NCBI GenBank assembly: GCA_020832445.1
Contig: JAFIEO010000085.1
Location: 42,956-106,955, forward strand
Direction: 5' to 3'
Origin: Paracoccaceae bacterium
GTDB taxonomy: Bacteria; Pseudomonadota; Alphaproteobacteria; Rhodobacterales; Rhodobacteraceae
DNA: 64,000 nt
A program made the position numbers and the translations under genes. This document shows, one piece after another, positions 9,844-18,502 of the stretch (position 1 is its first letter; the number at the start of each line of letters is the position of its first letter). The notes beneath the pieces were generated by a model, which worked only from the letters and a program-made list of their open reading frames with translations, did no database searches and was not told the DNA's origin.

Positions 9844-10850
9844 GGGGTCACCAGTATCTTTACAATATCATCACGGTCATGGACGAGGGATGGAAAACGC
9901 GACGGCAGATCGGCAAGCGCCACCACCCCCGAAATCAGCGCATCCGTCGGAATGTCACCTTGCCGTATTGCGGCAATAACGCGGTCAAAATCCTCGCGCA
10001 AGGCATTGCGACTGCCGATGATGCGGGCCTCTCGCTTGTGGAACTCGGCGTCAGAAAATCGAATATCATCTTTGACCACGCTGACCAGCACAGTGCTGCC
10101 ACCGTGGGCCAGAAGCGGGAAACCCGCCTCTATTGCGTCGCGGTTGCCTGTCGCATCAAATATGACGTCAAACCCTTCTGCCAGATCGCCGGTCAGAATG
10201 TCATCCTGCGGTTGATGCAGTTTTTCAAACCCGCATAAACTGCGCGCCAGCCCCAGCCGTTTGTCGCTTATATCAAGAATGTGCACATCCGCACCCGCCA
10301 ATCGCGCAAACAGCGCTGTGCCCAGACCAATAGGCCCCGCGCCGGTGACCAGCACCAGATCGTCCTTGCCCACACCTGAACGCGCCACGGCATGGGCACC
10401 GATTGCCAGAAATTCGACCATTGCGGCCTGTTGCGCCGTCAGCCCGTCAGCGGGATACAAATTGCCCGCAGGCACGGCAATCCGGGCGCACATTCCGCCA
10501 TCGCGATGCACACCCAACACCTGTATGTTGCTACAGCAATTCGGTTTGCCGCGACGGCAGGCCCGGCATTTCCCGCACGATACATAGGGGTTCACCACCA
10601 CCAGTTGCCCCATGTCAGGCCCGCTGGCGATATGGCCCGACAATTCATGCCCGATCACCCTTGGGTAGTTCAAAAATGGGTGCTTGCCTTCAAAGATATG
10701 ATAATCGGTGCCGCAAATGCCAATCGCTGCAATGTCCACCATCACCCAACCGTCCGGTGCCCTGGCCGGCCGCGCACGGGATTCGACACGAAACTGCCCC
10801 GGCTCGGTGCAGACGCCGCAATTCATCATTTCTGCCATCGCGTCCGTCAT
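9840..10850 (-). CDS. zinc-dependent alcohol dehydrogenase, L-galactonate/L-idonate 5-dehydrogenase type
   Basis: A 336-residue MDR-family dehydrogenase. The catalytic zinc site is visible in GICGTDYHIFEGKHPF and GHELSGH, and structural zinc cysteines in CGKCRACRRGKPNCC. The Rossmann glycine motif is GAGPIGLG. I start it at 10850 because that ATG overlaps the stop of the upstream ABC ATPase gene (ATGA); a start at 10880 would run 30 bases into that gene. The family oxidises a secondary hydroxyl of sugar acids or polyols with NAD(P)+. Between an ABC sugar importer and an altronate-dehydratase-type enzyme, oxidation of L-galactonate to D-tagaturonate is an attractive assignment, but it is inferred. 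Confidence 0.85.
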   Translation of the reverse strand: MTDAMAEMMNCGVCTEPGQFRVESRARPARAPDGWVMVDIAAIGICGTDYHIFEGKHPFLNYPRVIGHELSGHIASGPDMGQLVVVNPYVSCGKCRACRRGKPNCCSNIQVLGVHRDGGMCARIAVPAGNLYPADGLTAQQAAMVEFLAIGAHAVARSGVGKDDLVLVTGAGPIGLGTALFARLAGADVHILDISDKRLGLARSLCGFEKLHQPQDDILTGDLAEGFDVIFDATGNRDAIEAGFPLLAHGGSTVLVSVVKDDIRFSDAEFHKREARIIGSRNALREDFDRVIAAIRQGDIPTDALISGVVALADLPSRFPSLVHDRDDIVKILVTP

Positions 10851-11623
10851 TGCGCGCCTTCCAGATTGCGGGCAGCCCAATCAGCGGGCAATTCCCCCTT
10901 GACGATCAGGCTTAGGACATCATCCTTGCTGACATCCCCAATGGCATGCGCGCCGACAACGCGGCCTTTATTCATCACCACAACCCTGTCACACAGATCA
11001 AATACGTCATGGATATCGTGACTGACCAGAAAAATACCAATTCCTTCGGCACGCAACTGCAAGATAAGGTCTGCGACCATCGCGGTTTCAGACGGGCCAA
11101 GTGCTGCGGTTGGTTCATCCATGATCAGCACTTTTGTGTCAAAATAGATGGCCCTTGCGATCGCGATCACCTGACGTTGCCCCCCTGACAGGCTGGACAC
11201 AGGATCACGCAGGTTCTTGAAATTCGGATTAAGCCGCGCCAGAACGTCGCGCGCGGCGCGCAGCATTGCCGCATCATCCAGATTGCCAAACCGGGTTTTC
11301 AGCTCTCTGCCCAGAAACAGATTGCTGGGCGCGTCCAGATGGTCGGCAAGCGCAAGGGTCTGGTAGATGGTTTCAATCCCGTGGGCGCGGGCGTCATTGG
11401 GTTCGGCAAACTGCACCGGGGCGCCATTCACATGGATTTCACCACTGCTGGGCACCATCGCCCCTGAAAGAATGCGCATCAGACAGGACTTGCCAGCCCC
11501 GTTATGGCCCAAAAGCCCCACGACCTCGCCCTCGAACAGCTTGATTGAGACCTGGTCGACAGCGCGCACCCCGCCAAAGTGCTTTTCAATATCGATCATT
11601 TCGACCAAAGGCTGTTGTGACAT
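10847..11623 (-). CDS. sugar ABC transporter ATP-binding protein (CUT2, single-domain)
   Basis: A 258-residue ATPase with Walker A GHNGAGKS, signature LSGGQRQ, Walker B VLIMDEPTAALG and the switch histidine in LVSHD. Usual CUT2 ATPases such as RbsA are about 500 residues with two ATPase halves. This is the short single-domain form seen with FrcA-type systems, and would act as a dimer. It is third in the operon after the permease and binding protein, and overlaps the dehydrogenase start by ATGA. The transported sugar is not readable from this subunit. Confidence 0.9.
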   Translation of the reverse strand: MSQQPLVEMIDIEKHFGGVRAVDQVSIKLFEGEVVGLLGHNGAGKSCLMRILSGAMVPSSGEIHVNGAPVQFAEPNDARAHGIETIYQTLALADHLDAPSNLFLGRELKTRFGNLDDAAMLRAARDVLARLNPNFKNLRDPVSSLSGGQRQVIAIARAIYFDTKVLIMDEPTAALGPSETAMVADLILQLRAEGIGIFLVSHDIHDVFDLCDRVVVMNKGRVVGAHAIGDVSKDDVLSLIVKGELPADWAARNLEGAQ

Positions 11624-11650
11624 GGTTGTGCCCTTCGTATCGTGAAGAAG

Positions 11651-11673
11651 CGGGGGCCGGACTACGGCCCCCG
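11651..11673 (-). terminator. intercistronic hairpin after the binding-protein gene
   Basis: Reading the minus strand, CGGGGGCCG (11673-11665) pairs with CGGCCCCCG (11659-11651) around a 5-base loop. It starts 8 bases after the binding-protein stop and is followed by GCTTCTTCAC, only weakly T-rich. Such hairpins often reduce readthrough or protect the upstream mRNA, giving more binding protein than ATPase. This role is inferred. Confidence 0.55.
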
Positions 11674-11680
11674 GTTTAGG

Positions 11681-12619
11681 TCAATAAAGAACGTTCTGCG
11701 CCTCATCGGAATCGACATTGTCCTTGTCGACCATGACAACGCCCGTGTTGATGAAGCTTTCCACTGTTTCACCAGCCAGAATGTCGATGACCGCCTGCAC
11801 GCCCAGTTCGCCCATCGCGAAGGACCCCTGCACTGCGGTTGCAGTCAACACGCCATCGCGGACGAATTCCTGCAAATCTTCATTCCCGTCAAAGCCAAGC
11901 GCCACCAAATCACCGGCTTTGCCCGCCTGAATGATCGCACGGCCCATGCCCACGGCGGTGGGTTCATTCGCACCGAATATCCCAACCAAATCAGGGTTCG
12001 ACGCAAGCATATCAGTTGTCTGGTTCAAGGCATTCGCCATCTGGCTTTGCGAATACAGCGGGCCAACAATCTCCAACTCGGAGTTTTCGCGAAGATAGTC
12101 GGAAAAGCAGCCGACGCGGCCAATTTCCGAACCGACGCCCGCGACATATGACATGATGCCGACCTTGCCGGTGGTTCCTGCCTCGTCAATCATGCGTTGT
12201 GCGACTTGTTCACCTGCGGCACAGTTATCGGTGGACAAAAAGGCCTGAAAGCTGCCTTCTCCATCTTCACCAAGGGCGCTGTCGATAATCACGACAGGAA
12301 TGCCACTTTCATAGGCGCGACGGACGGCAGGCACCAGTGCGTCCGGATCCGAAGGGGCCAGAACCAGCCCCGCCACGCCGCGGTTGATTGCGTTTTCAAC
12401 CATGTTGACCTGATCGCCGATTGCACTTTCAGATGCAGGCCCGTCGAATGTAAGCGTGTGTTCGGACTGCCCCTCGATTGCGGATTGCGCCCCCAGATTC
12501 ACGTTTTGCCAGAAATTGGAGTTTGTCGTTTTCACGATCACCGCAATCTCCCCTGCCTGAACCGTTCCTGCGGCCAGTGCGATGGCTGATACCGCCAGAC
12601 CTGTTTTCAGCATTTTCAT
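11681..12619 (-). CDS. periplasmic sugar-binding protein of a CUT2 ABC transporter
   Basis: A 312-residue ribose/xylose-type binding protein. The Sec signal peptide is MKMLKTGLAVSAIALAAGTVQAG, with cleavage near VQAG. The mature protein starts with IAVIVKTTNSNFWQNVNLGAQ and shows the periplasmic-binding-protein type 1 pattern: APSDPDALVPAVRRAYESGIPVV, FGANEPTA and GFDGNEDLQEFV. It captures a sugar in the periplasm and delivers it to the permease encoded just upstream. The surrounding enzymes suggest a hexose, aldonate or related acid. The ligand cannot be read from the sequence alone. Confidence 0.9.
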   Translation of the reverse strand: MKMLKTGLAVSAIALAAGTVQAGEIAVIVKTTNSNFWQNVNLGAQSAIEGQSEHTLTFDGPASESAIGDQVNMVENAINRGVAGLVLAPSDPDALVPAVRRAYESGIPVVIIDSALGEDGEGSFQAFLSTDNCAAGEQVAQRMIDEAGTTGKVGIMSYVAGVGSEIGRVGCFSDYLRENSELEIVGPLYSQSQMANALNQTTDMLASNPDLVGIFGANEPTAVGMGRAIIQAGKAGDLVALGFDGNEDLQEFVRDGVLTATAVQGSFAMGELGVQAVIDILAGETVESFINTGVVMVDKDNVDSDEAQNVLY

Positions 12620-12653
12620 TTCACTTCCTCCTCCGTTGATAAAATTAGGCGCA

Positions 12654-13679
12654 TCAGCGCCTGTTTCGGACCTGATCGATCCAGACTGCGCCGATCACCA
12701 CAAACCCGATGACAATCTGTTGGATGAACGCCGAGACACCGGACATGTTCAGACCATTGCGCAGAATTCCGATGATGAATGCCCCGATCATGGTGCCCGC
12801 AATCGTGCCCACCCCGCCCGACAGGGACGCCCCGCCAATGACCGCCGCCGCGATTGCGTCCAGTTCATACATGACACCTTCGCTGGGCTGGGCCGTCACA
12901 AGGCGTGACATCAGCACATTGCCCGCCAGCCCCGCCAGCGCGCCGGACATTGTATAGGCATACATCTTCGTCCAGTCGACATTCACGCCCGACAATCGTG
13001 CGGCTTCTTCGTTGGACCCTGTGGCATAGATATGCCGGCCGATCTGACGCCGCCGCAGCACATAGGCCGCTGCAATCGCGACCACCAGAAGCAGAATTGC
13101 GGGATAGGGGATGCCGGGGAAAACCACGCGCGGAAAGCCGTTAGGTTGCATTTCAACCACGCGGAACAATGCGCCATTGCCAAGGCGGCCAAATGCCTCT
13201 CCCAGACGGGAAACCGGGGCAGCACCAGTCAGTTGCAACGCCGCGCCGCGGGCAATCAGCATCATGCCCAGCGTGGCCACGAAGGGCGGAATACGCATTT
13301 TCGTAATGACAAATCCGTTAAACGCACCACACGCGGCCCCCGTCATCACACCCGCGCACATTGCAGGCACGACCGGCACACCAAACTTGACCGCCAATCC
13401 CGATATAACGCCAGACAATGCCAGCACCGACCCCACAGACAGATCAATCCCGCCCGTAATGATAACCAGCGTCAGACCAATCCCCAGAAGGCCGATAACC
13501 GATGTCTGCAACAATATTGTCAGACCATTATTCACCGAAAAGAAGGACGCACTGGCCATCGAGAACCCGACCACCAACAGCACCAGCGTCAGCAACGCCG
13601 ACGCACGGTGCATCCGGTCACGCGCGATTATCAACTTCCAGTCGCCCGCGTCCAGCCACGGCTTGCTCGCATCCGACAT
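12654..13679 (-). CDS. CUT2 sugar ABC transporter permease (RbsC type)
   Basis: A 341-residue polytopic membrane protein with about 8-10 hydrophobic segments. Family motifs include ITGGIDLSVGSVLALSGV, the GAxxGxxNG-like GAACGAFNG, VATLGMMLIARG, and GGASLSGGVGTIAGTMIGA. It forms the inner-membrane channel for the sugar delivered by the downstream binding protein. It is the first gene of the transporter/enzyme operon. Its 116-base upstream region is shared with the divergent GntR gene and holds a paired AT-rich inverted repeat, the probable control region. Confidence 0.9.
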   Translation of the reverse strand: MSDASKPWLDAGDWKLIIARDRMHRASALLTLVLLVVGFSMASASFFSVNNGLTILLQTSVIGLLGIGLTLVIITGGIDLSVGSVLALSGVISGLAVKFGVPVVPAMCAGVMTGAACGAFNGFVITKMRIPPFVATLGMMLIARGAALQLTGAAPVSRLGEAFGRLGNGALFRVVEMQPNGFPRVVFPGIPYPAILLLVVAIAAAYVLRRRQIGRHIYATGSNEEAARLSGVNVDWTKMYAYTMSGALAGLAGNVLMSRLVTAQPSEGVMYELDAIAAAVIGGASLSGGVGTIAGTMIGAFIIGILRNGLNMSGVSAFIQQIVIGFVVIGAVWIDQVRNRR

Positions 13680-13703
13680 CGCTCCCCCTCGATGGATTGC
13701 ATT

Positions 13704-13760
13704 AAATTATTAAATACCATGAACAACACACTTGCGCGTGTCAAATGTTTTTAATAATTT
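13704..13760. promoter_or_regulatory. paired inverted half-sites in the GntR/transporter divergent promoter
   Basis: AAATTATTAAA at 13704-13714 and its exact complement TTTAATAATTT at 13750-13760 flank the divergent promoter region, with centres 46 bases apart (about four helical turns). A site for the adjacent GntR regulator, possibly with DNA looping, is the natural reading. A resembling AT-rich stretch (TTTATTATTATTTTGAACAC) lies at 15784-15803 upstream of the reductase remnant. The arrangement is seen; binding is inferred. Confidence 0.5.
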
Positions 13761-13795
13761 GGAACAAATACAGAATTACAGCAGGAAACAACATC

Positions 13796-14698
13796 ATGGC
13801 CCGCAGGGATACACGCTACCGCGAAGCCTACAACCGGCTGCTTGACTTTTGCGCCACCCACCCCGCCGGCACTGAAATGCCGGCAGAAACCACCCTAAGC
13901 GAATTGACAGGCGTTAGCCGAACGGTTGTCAGGCGCTGTCTGTCGCGCCTGTCCGAACTGGGTGTAATTGCGTGGAATGGTCGTGAAAAGCACTTGCTGC
14001 GCAGCCCTGTTCAGGACGACAGAATTGCCCTGCCCGATAGCGCCGATGGCCGCGAGCATCTTGAACAGCGCTTTCTGGACTGGATTTTGCGGTTCGACGT
14101 ACCTGCCGGAACACCGCTGTCCATCGCGGAACTGGCGCGCAATTTCGAGGTTGCACAGCACGAATTGAAAGAATTTCTGGCGGGCCTTAGCCGGTTTGGA
14201 CTGGTGGCGCGTCGCCCCAAGGGCGGCTGGATGCTGCGCGGTTTTACCAAGGATTTTGCGGTCGAACTGTCGGATTTCCGTCTGGTGCTGGAACTGGATG
14301 CCGTGGCAAAAGCCGTTGAGGCCCCGGTGGACCACCCGATATGGCAGCGTCTGGCCGAACTGCGTGTCGCGCATATGGACCTGAGCGCCAATATTGAAAC
14401 CGATTTTCACGAGTTTTCGAAACTGGACGAAGCCTTTCACGAAGCGATCAATTCTGTGGTGCGCAATCGTTTCATTGCCGAGTTCCAGAAAGTCATTTCC
14501 TTGATTTTCCACTACCATTACATGTGGGACAAAACGCATGAAAAAGTACGTAACCTTGCCGCCATAAACGAGCATCTGGCCATTATTGATGCGATAGAAG
14601 CACGCGATGTGCAGCGCGCGACAGATGCCGCGCGCCGCCATCTAAGGACGTCGAAATCAACATTGCTGTCATCGCTACGGCATCATGACCTTGGCTAG
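13796..14698 (+). CDS. GntR/FCD-family transcriptional regulator with two winged helices
   Basis: I start it at ATG 13796, which has a GCAGGAAAC ribosome site; the open frame extends upstream without one. The 300-residue protein begins with a GntR-like winged helix (about residues 5-65, TTLSELTGVSRTVVRRCLSRL). A second helix-turn-helix-like segment follows (about 80-155, LSIAELARNFEVAQHELKEFL). The C-terminal half is an all-helical FCD ligand domain, with HEFSKLDEAFHEAI and NEHLAIIDAIEARD supplying the usual metal-binding Asp and His. FCD regulators respond to sugar acids and organic acids. It probably represses the divergent transporter/dehydratase operon. Its 3' end overlaps the convergent aldo/keto reductase by 24 bases. 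Confidence 0.85.
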   Translation: MARRDTRYREAYNRLLDFCATHPAGTEMPAETTLSELTGVSRTVVRRCLSRLSELGVIAWNGREKHLLRSPVQDDRIALPDSADGREHLEQRFLDWILRFDVPAGTPLSIAELARNFEVAQHELKEFLAGLSRFGLVARRPKGGWMLRGFTKDFAVELSDFRLVLELDAVAKAVEAPVDHPIWQRLAELRVAHMDLSANIETDFHEFSKLDEAFHEAINSVVRNRFIAEFQKVISLIFHYHYMWDKTHEKVRNLAAINEHLAIIDAIEARDVQRATDAARRHLRTSKSTLLSSLRHHDLG

Positions 14699-15652
14699 TA
14701 TCGCCTGTGCCTGCGGGGTCAGGTCCTGTTCAAGCGCGTCCAGGTTCCGGCGCAATGTCGCGGGCTTGGCGGTGCCCAGCAGGACCGAACTTGCCGCCGG
14801 ATGTCTGCGCGCAAAATGCAGCGCCAGTGTCGCCAGCGGAACACCTGCCTGCGCGGCGATATCCTGCAACACGGCCACACGGTCCAGAACGTCCTGCGGG
14901 GCCGGGCCATAATCATATGTTGCGCCTTCAACCGGCCCTGTCGCCAGAATACCGGAATTGAATATCCCGCCCAGAACAAGGCTGGTTTCCGCCTCGCGGC
15001 AGCGCGGCACCAGTTGGTCCTCGGCGCTGCGATCCAGTAACGTTAACCTGCCCGCCAGAAGGATTGCATCAATCGGGCCATGATCCATGACCTGAAGGCA
15101 AATTTCGCATTCATTAACCCCCAGCCCGAACGCATCAATACGCCCCGCTTCTTTCAGCCGGACAAGGCGTTCATACCCCGACCCAAGGAACGCTTCCATA
15201 TGTGCGGCATTTCCCGCGCCATGCGTGTAGGTTCCCAGATCGTGCACATAAACAATATCAATGCGGCCAACACCCAGACGCTTCAGGCTTTGCTCAAGGC
15301 TTTGTTCAATCCCGTCGCCGGAATAGTCATAGCGCACATCGTTTTGCGCCGGATTGACATACCCGTCAGCGGCCGCAATGGGTGCGCTTGCAGGGGACAG
15401 AACACGCCCCACTTTTGTGGACAGCGCAAACCCTGACCGCCCCGCCAGAAACTGCCCAAGGCGCTGTTCGGACAGACCACGCCCGTAATGCGGGGCCGTA
15501 TCGAAGTAGCGGATACCTGCATCCCACGCTTCGCCAAGAACCGCCTGCGCGGTGTCTTCGGAAATTTCGCGATACAGATTGCCGATGCTTGCACAGCCAA
15601 ATGATATATCGGTCACTTTGGCGGCTGTTCGCCCGATCCTTGTGGTCTTCAT
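14675..15652 (-). CDS. aldo/keto reductase, L-fucose/L-galactose dehydrogenase type
   Basis: A 325-residue TIM-barrel oxidoreductase. The catalytic tetrad is readable: Asp and Tyr in FDTAPHYGRGLSE, Lys in STKVG and His in YVHDLG. The sequence belongs to the branch containing D-threo-aldose/L-fucose dehydrogenases, L-galactose dehydrogenases and pyridoxal 4-dehydrogenase. These oxidise the C1 of a free sugar to a lactone with NAD(P)+. Next to a sugar ABC importer, an L-galactonate-type dehydrogenase and an altronate-type dehydratase, oxidation of L-galactose or L-fucose is likely. It sits directly behind a remnant of a tagaturonate/mannonate reductase gene in the same direction. Confidence 0.85.
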   Translation of the reverse strand: MKTTRIGRTAAKVTDISFGCASIGNLYREISEDTAQAVLGEAWDAGIRYFDTAPHYGRGLSEQRLGQFLAGRSGFALSTKVGRVLSPASAPIAAADGYVNPAQNDVRYDYSGDGIEQSLEQSLKRLGVGRIDIVYVHDLGTYTHGAGNAAHMEAFLGSGYERLVRLKEAGRIDAFGLGVNECEICLQVMDHGPIDAILLAGRLTLLDRSAEDQLVPRCREAETSLVLGGIFNSGILATGPVEGATYDYGPAPQDVLDRVAVLQDIAAQAGVPLATLALHFARRHPAASSVLLGTAKPATLRRNLDALEQDLTPQAQAILAKVMMP

Positions 15653-15676
15653 GACATTTTCCCTTTTAATTCAGCG

Positions 15677-15763
15677 TCAATGCGCGGCTTTGGCCAGAAA
15701 CATATCTGCATGCGCTTGCAGGAACCTGCTGGTTCCGAATTGAACAATTAGCGTGCGTGACAT
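15677..15763 (-). pseudogene. N-terminal remnant of a mannitol dehydrogenase-family reductase (tagaturonate/mannonate reductase type)
   Basis: A 28-codon frame from ATG 15763 reads MSRTLIVQFGTSRFLQAHAD, then MFLAKAAH and a stop. 'IVQFGTSRFLQAHAD' is the nucleotide-binding start of UxaB/mannitol-dehydrogenase-family proteins, which are normally about 400-500 residues. Nothing of the rest remains: the aldo/keto reductase starts 24 bases after the stop. It is therefore a deletion remnant. A UxaB-type enzyme (tagaturonate to altronate) is exactly the step missing from this cluster, so the pathway may rely on a copy elsewhere or may be broken. Confidence 0.75.
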
Positions 15764-15920
15764 GGCAATATGCTCTTTTTCTTGTTTATTATTATTTTGA
15801 ACACATGCGCGCATGAAGTGCAACCATGCGATTTTCACCGCAAAGGGGGCAGTCCCGCCACATCCCGCGCGGCGGCTATTGCGGCATAGCTATTGGGTGT
15901 GACCCTGATTTCTTTTAATA

Positions 15921-17418
15921 TCAGCGCGGGTCTGTTTGAATGGCAGGCCCGATCTGCCAGCCCGCCACCATGCTGAGTTCGGCCAGAAGTTCGGCCCTGT
16001 TCAGGGGCTTGGCCAGAAAGCCCTGAAACCCCCGCGCCATATAATCAGCCTTTCGGCCGCTCATGACGTTTGCGGTCAGCGCAATCACTGGAATGTCTGC
16101 CATCGGCCCGCCAAAATCACGCAGCGCCTTTAGCGTTTGCGGCCCGTCCATGACCGGCATCTGCATATCAAGAAGCACGACATCAACTTTAGTTCGTGAC
16201 AGGATTTCAAGCGCGGCAACGCCATTCTCGGCCTCCAGACAACGTGGCCCAAGTGGCTTCAGCAGTCCCAAAACGACGTGGCGGTTGATACGGCTGGTCA
16301 TCAACCACAAGGATGGTGCGCCCTTCCAGCTGCCGTTCTTGCGCCGCAAATTGCGGTTGCGACACCCTTGGTTTCGGCGTGGCTTCGGTGACCGCTTCGG
16401 CAGCAAAGGTAAGAACGAAAGTCGCCCCTTCGCCGGGAACAGATGTCAGCGTAATGTCACCGCCCATCAGGCGCGCCAGCTTGCGTGAAATGGCCAACCC
16501 CAACCCCGTGCCGCCAAAGCGGCGCGCCGTCGTCGCATCCGCTTGTTCAAAGGGCTTGAACAAACGCTGCTGCACGACAGGGTCGATACCCATACCGCTG
16601 TCTGTAACAGTTACCGAGATTGCCCAGCCAGACCCTGCCGCCTTTGCACTGACCAAGACAGTGATGTGACCATCTGATGTGAACTTGACGGCATTCGACA
16701 CCAGATTGGCCAGACACTGCCGGACCCTGACAGAATCAAACACGGCCTGATCGGGCACGGTCGCATCGATGCAAACCTGCGACTCTGTCCCGTTTTGAAC
16801 AGCACGCGCACGAAACAGTTCAACAATATCGCGGATAGGCTTCGCAACAGGTTGCGCAATAGGGTCCAATGAAATTTCGCCAACCTCGATCTTTGCCAGA
16901 TCAAGGACATCGGCGATGATCCCCATCAACAATTCACCAGACTCGTCAATCATAGTCAGCGCTGTGCGCTGCTCTGGTGTCAGATCAGTGGTTTCAAGCA
17001 CTTGCGCCATGCCCAGGACCCCGTTCAGCGGGGTGCGTATTTCATGGCTCATATTTGCAAGAAATTCGGTTTTTGACCGATTGGCCACATCCGCAGCCAC
17101 CAACGCGCGGCGCAACTCGGCCTTGACGGCCAGGATGCGTTCGACAAGGGAATACCCGAACAGCACCGCAGGGGTCGCCACAAACACGGCAACAAGCGCC
17201 GCTGCAAGTGTGGCCACGCCAATCATGCCAGATGTCACTTCCCATGGCAGCCAACTGGCAAACATATACCACAGAAGGGTCGTCAGGGCCGCGCTTGCAG
17301 CAACGATGCCCAATATCAGACCGGAATTGAAGTACCACGGATTGCTTTGTTCGGCATACTCAAGCACGCCTTCGAAAAGCAAGGCCACGCGCCGTCGAAA
17401 TCTATTAGAGTTCCGCAT
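15921..17418 (-). pseudogene. hybrid sensor histidine kinase with a one-base frameshift in the receiver domain
   Basis: From ATG 17418 the frame encodes two to four hydrophobic segments (about residues 22-85), an H-box [12 protein letters not shown], an N-box NLVSNAVKF, and G-boxes DSGMGI and GTGLGL. It then enters a receiver at [10 protein letters not shown] and goes out of frame. The receiver resumes in the next frame as [10 protein letters not shown] and keeps the phospho-acceptor in VVLLDMQMPVMDG, the Thr of IALTAN and the Lys of FLAKPLN, ending at 15921. Removing one base near 16290 restores DDQPINRHVV. All catalytic motifs are intact, so this is a very recent mutation or a sequencing error. 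An intact product would be a membrane-bound hybrid kinase of about 495 residues without an obvious ligand domain. Confidence 0.8.
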
Positions 17419-17626
17419 ATTTGGCCCACGCAGCACGGTTAAAATAACATTGGTGCTTTGCCAATGATGACAAGAACAACCCGAATAACACTGTTCAAAT
17501 GGCGCACCACCTGACAGCACGATTGCCTATTCTTGCCTGCGGATCAAACCATTTCATACCGAAAGCGGCGCATATGCGCGCCAAATCACCGGAGTGTATG
17601 CAGATATTGCATAACCCACGCGCGGG

Positions 17627-18433
17627 TTAGTCCACAAATGCCTTTTCTACCACATATTCAGCAGGCGAACTGTTGGCACCTTCCGTCAGGCCGGCATTTT
17701 CCAGCACCTTTTTGATGTCCAGATTAAACGCCAGCGACCCGCACACCATGGCACGGTCGGTGGCAGGGTCCAGCGGGGCAATGCCCAGATCCGCAAACAC
17801 CTTGCCTGATGACAGGTTATCGGTGACGCGGCCCGTATACTGCCCGTCTTCGCGGGTTGTCGCGGGGTAATACAGCAGCTTGTCGCCCACCAACTCGCCA
17901 ATCAGCGGGTCATCGGGCAAGGCTTTGATCAGGTCGCGCCCATAGGTCAGTTCGGCCTGCTCGCGGCAGGTATGCATGACAACCACCTGCTCATATTTTT
18001 CCCATGTTTCAGGATCGCGCAGCAAGGATGCAAAAGGGGCAATGCCGGTGCCGGTGGCCAGCATCCAAAGCCGCTTGCCCGGAAGCAATGCATCCAGCAC
18101 CAAAGTGCCCACAGGTTTGGGGCGCAGGATGATCTGGTCGCCGGGCTGGATATGCTGCAAGCGCGATGTCAGCGGACCATCGGGAACCTTGATTGAATAA
18201 AACTCCAGTTCCTCATCCCAGGATGGCGACGCAATGGAATAAGCCCGCAGCAATGGCTTGCCGTTGTCACCCAACAATCCGATCATCACAAATTCGCCCG
18301 ACCGGAACCGCAGGCTAAGCGGGCGGGTGCACCGGAAGGCAAACAGCCGGTCCGTGTAATGCGTCACCGACGTGACGGTCTGCGCATCTGGCAAGGTCGG
18401 GGTTGCTTTGGTTGCGGGTGCGATTTGGTCCAT
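17627..18433 (-). CDS. fpr: ferredoxin/flavodoxin-NADP+ reductase
   Basis: A 268-residue reductase of the bacterial Fpr class. The FAD site is RAYSIASP, the pyrophosphate-binding stretch is GPLTSRLQ, the NADP site is ATGTGIAPFASLLRDP, and the C-terminus EYVVEKAFVD matches the family. It moves electrons between NADPH and ferredoxin or flavodoxin, for Fe-S cluster supply and oxidative-stress defence. An FNR-type box lies 70 bases upstream of the start (18503-18516), suggesting oxygen-responsive control. It is divergent from the Lrp-type gene. Confidence 0.93.
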   Translation of the reverse strand: MDQIAPATKATPTLPDAQTVTSVTHYTDRLFAFRCTRPLSLRFRSGEFVMIGLLGDNGKPLLRAYSIASPSWDEELEFYSIKVPDGPLTSRLQHIQPGDQIILRPKPVGTLVLDALLPGKRLWMLATGTGIAPFASLLRDPETWEKYEQVVVMHTCREQAELTYGRDLIKALPDDPLIGELVGDKLLYYPATTREDGQYTGRVTDNLSSGKVFADLGIAPLDPATDRAMVCGSLAFNLDIKKVLENAGLTEGANSSPAEYVVEKAFVD

Positions 18434-18502
18434 CCGGCACTCTTTCCTGTTTGCGGGCGGGGCGTGTCCTGCCTCGCATAATCATTGATCCCAGTTTACA
18501 CC

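Noticed and set aside
13895..14641. A 248-codon minus-strand frame in the GntR gene
   Set aside because: Shadow of the GntR/FCD coding frame, with no domain of its own.
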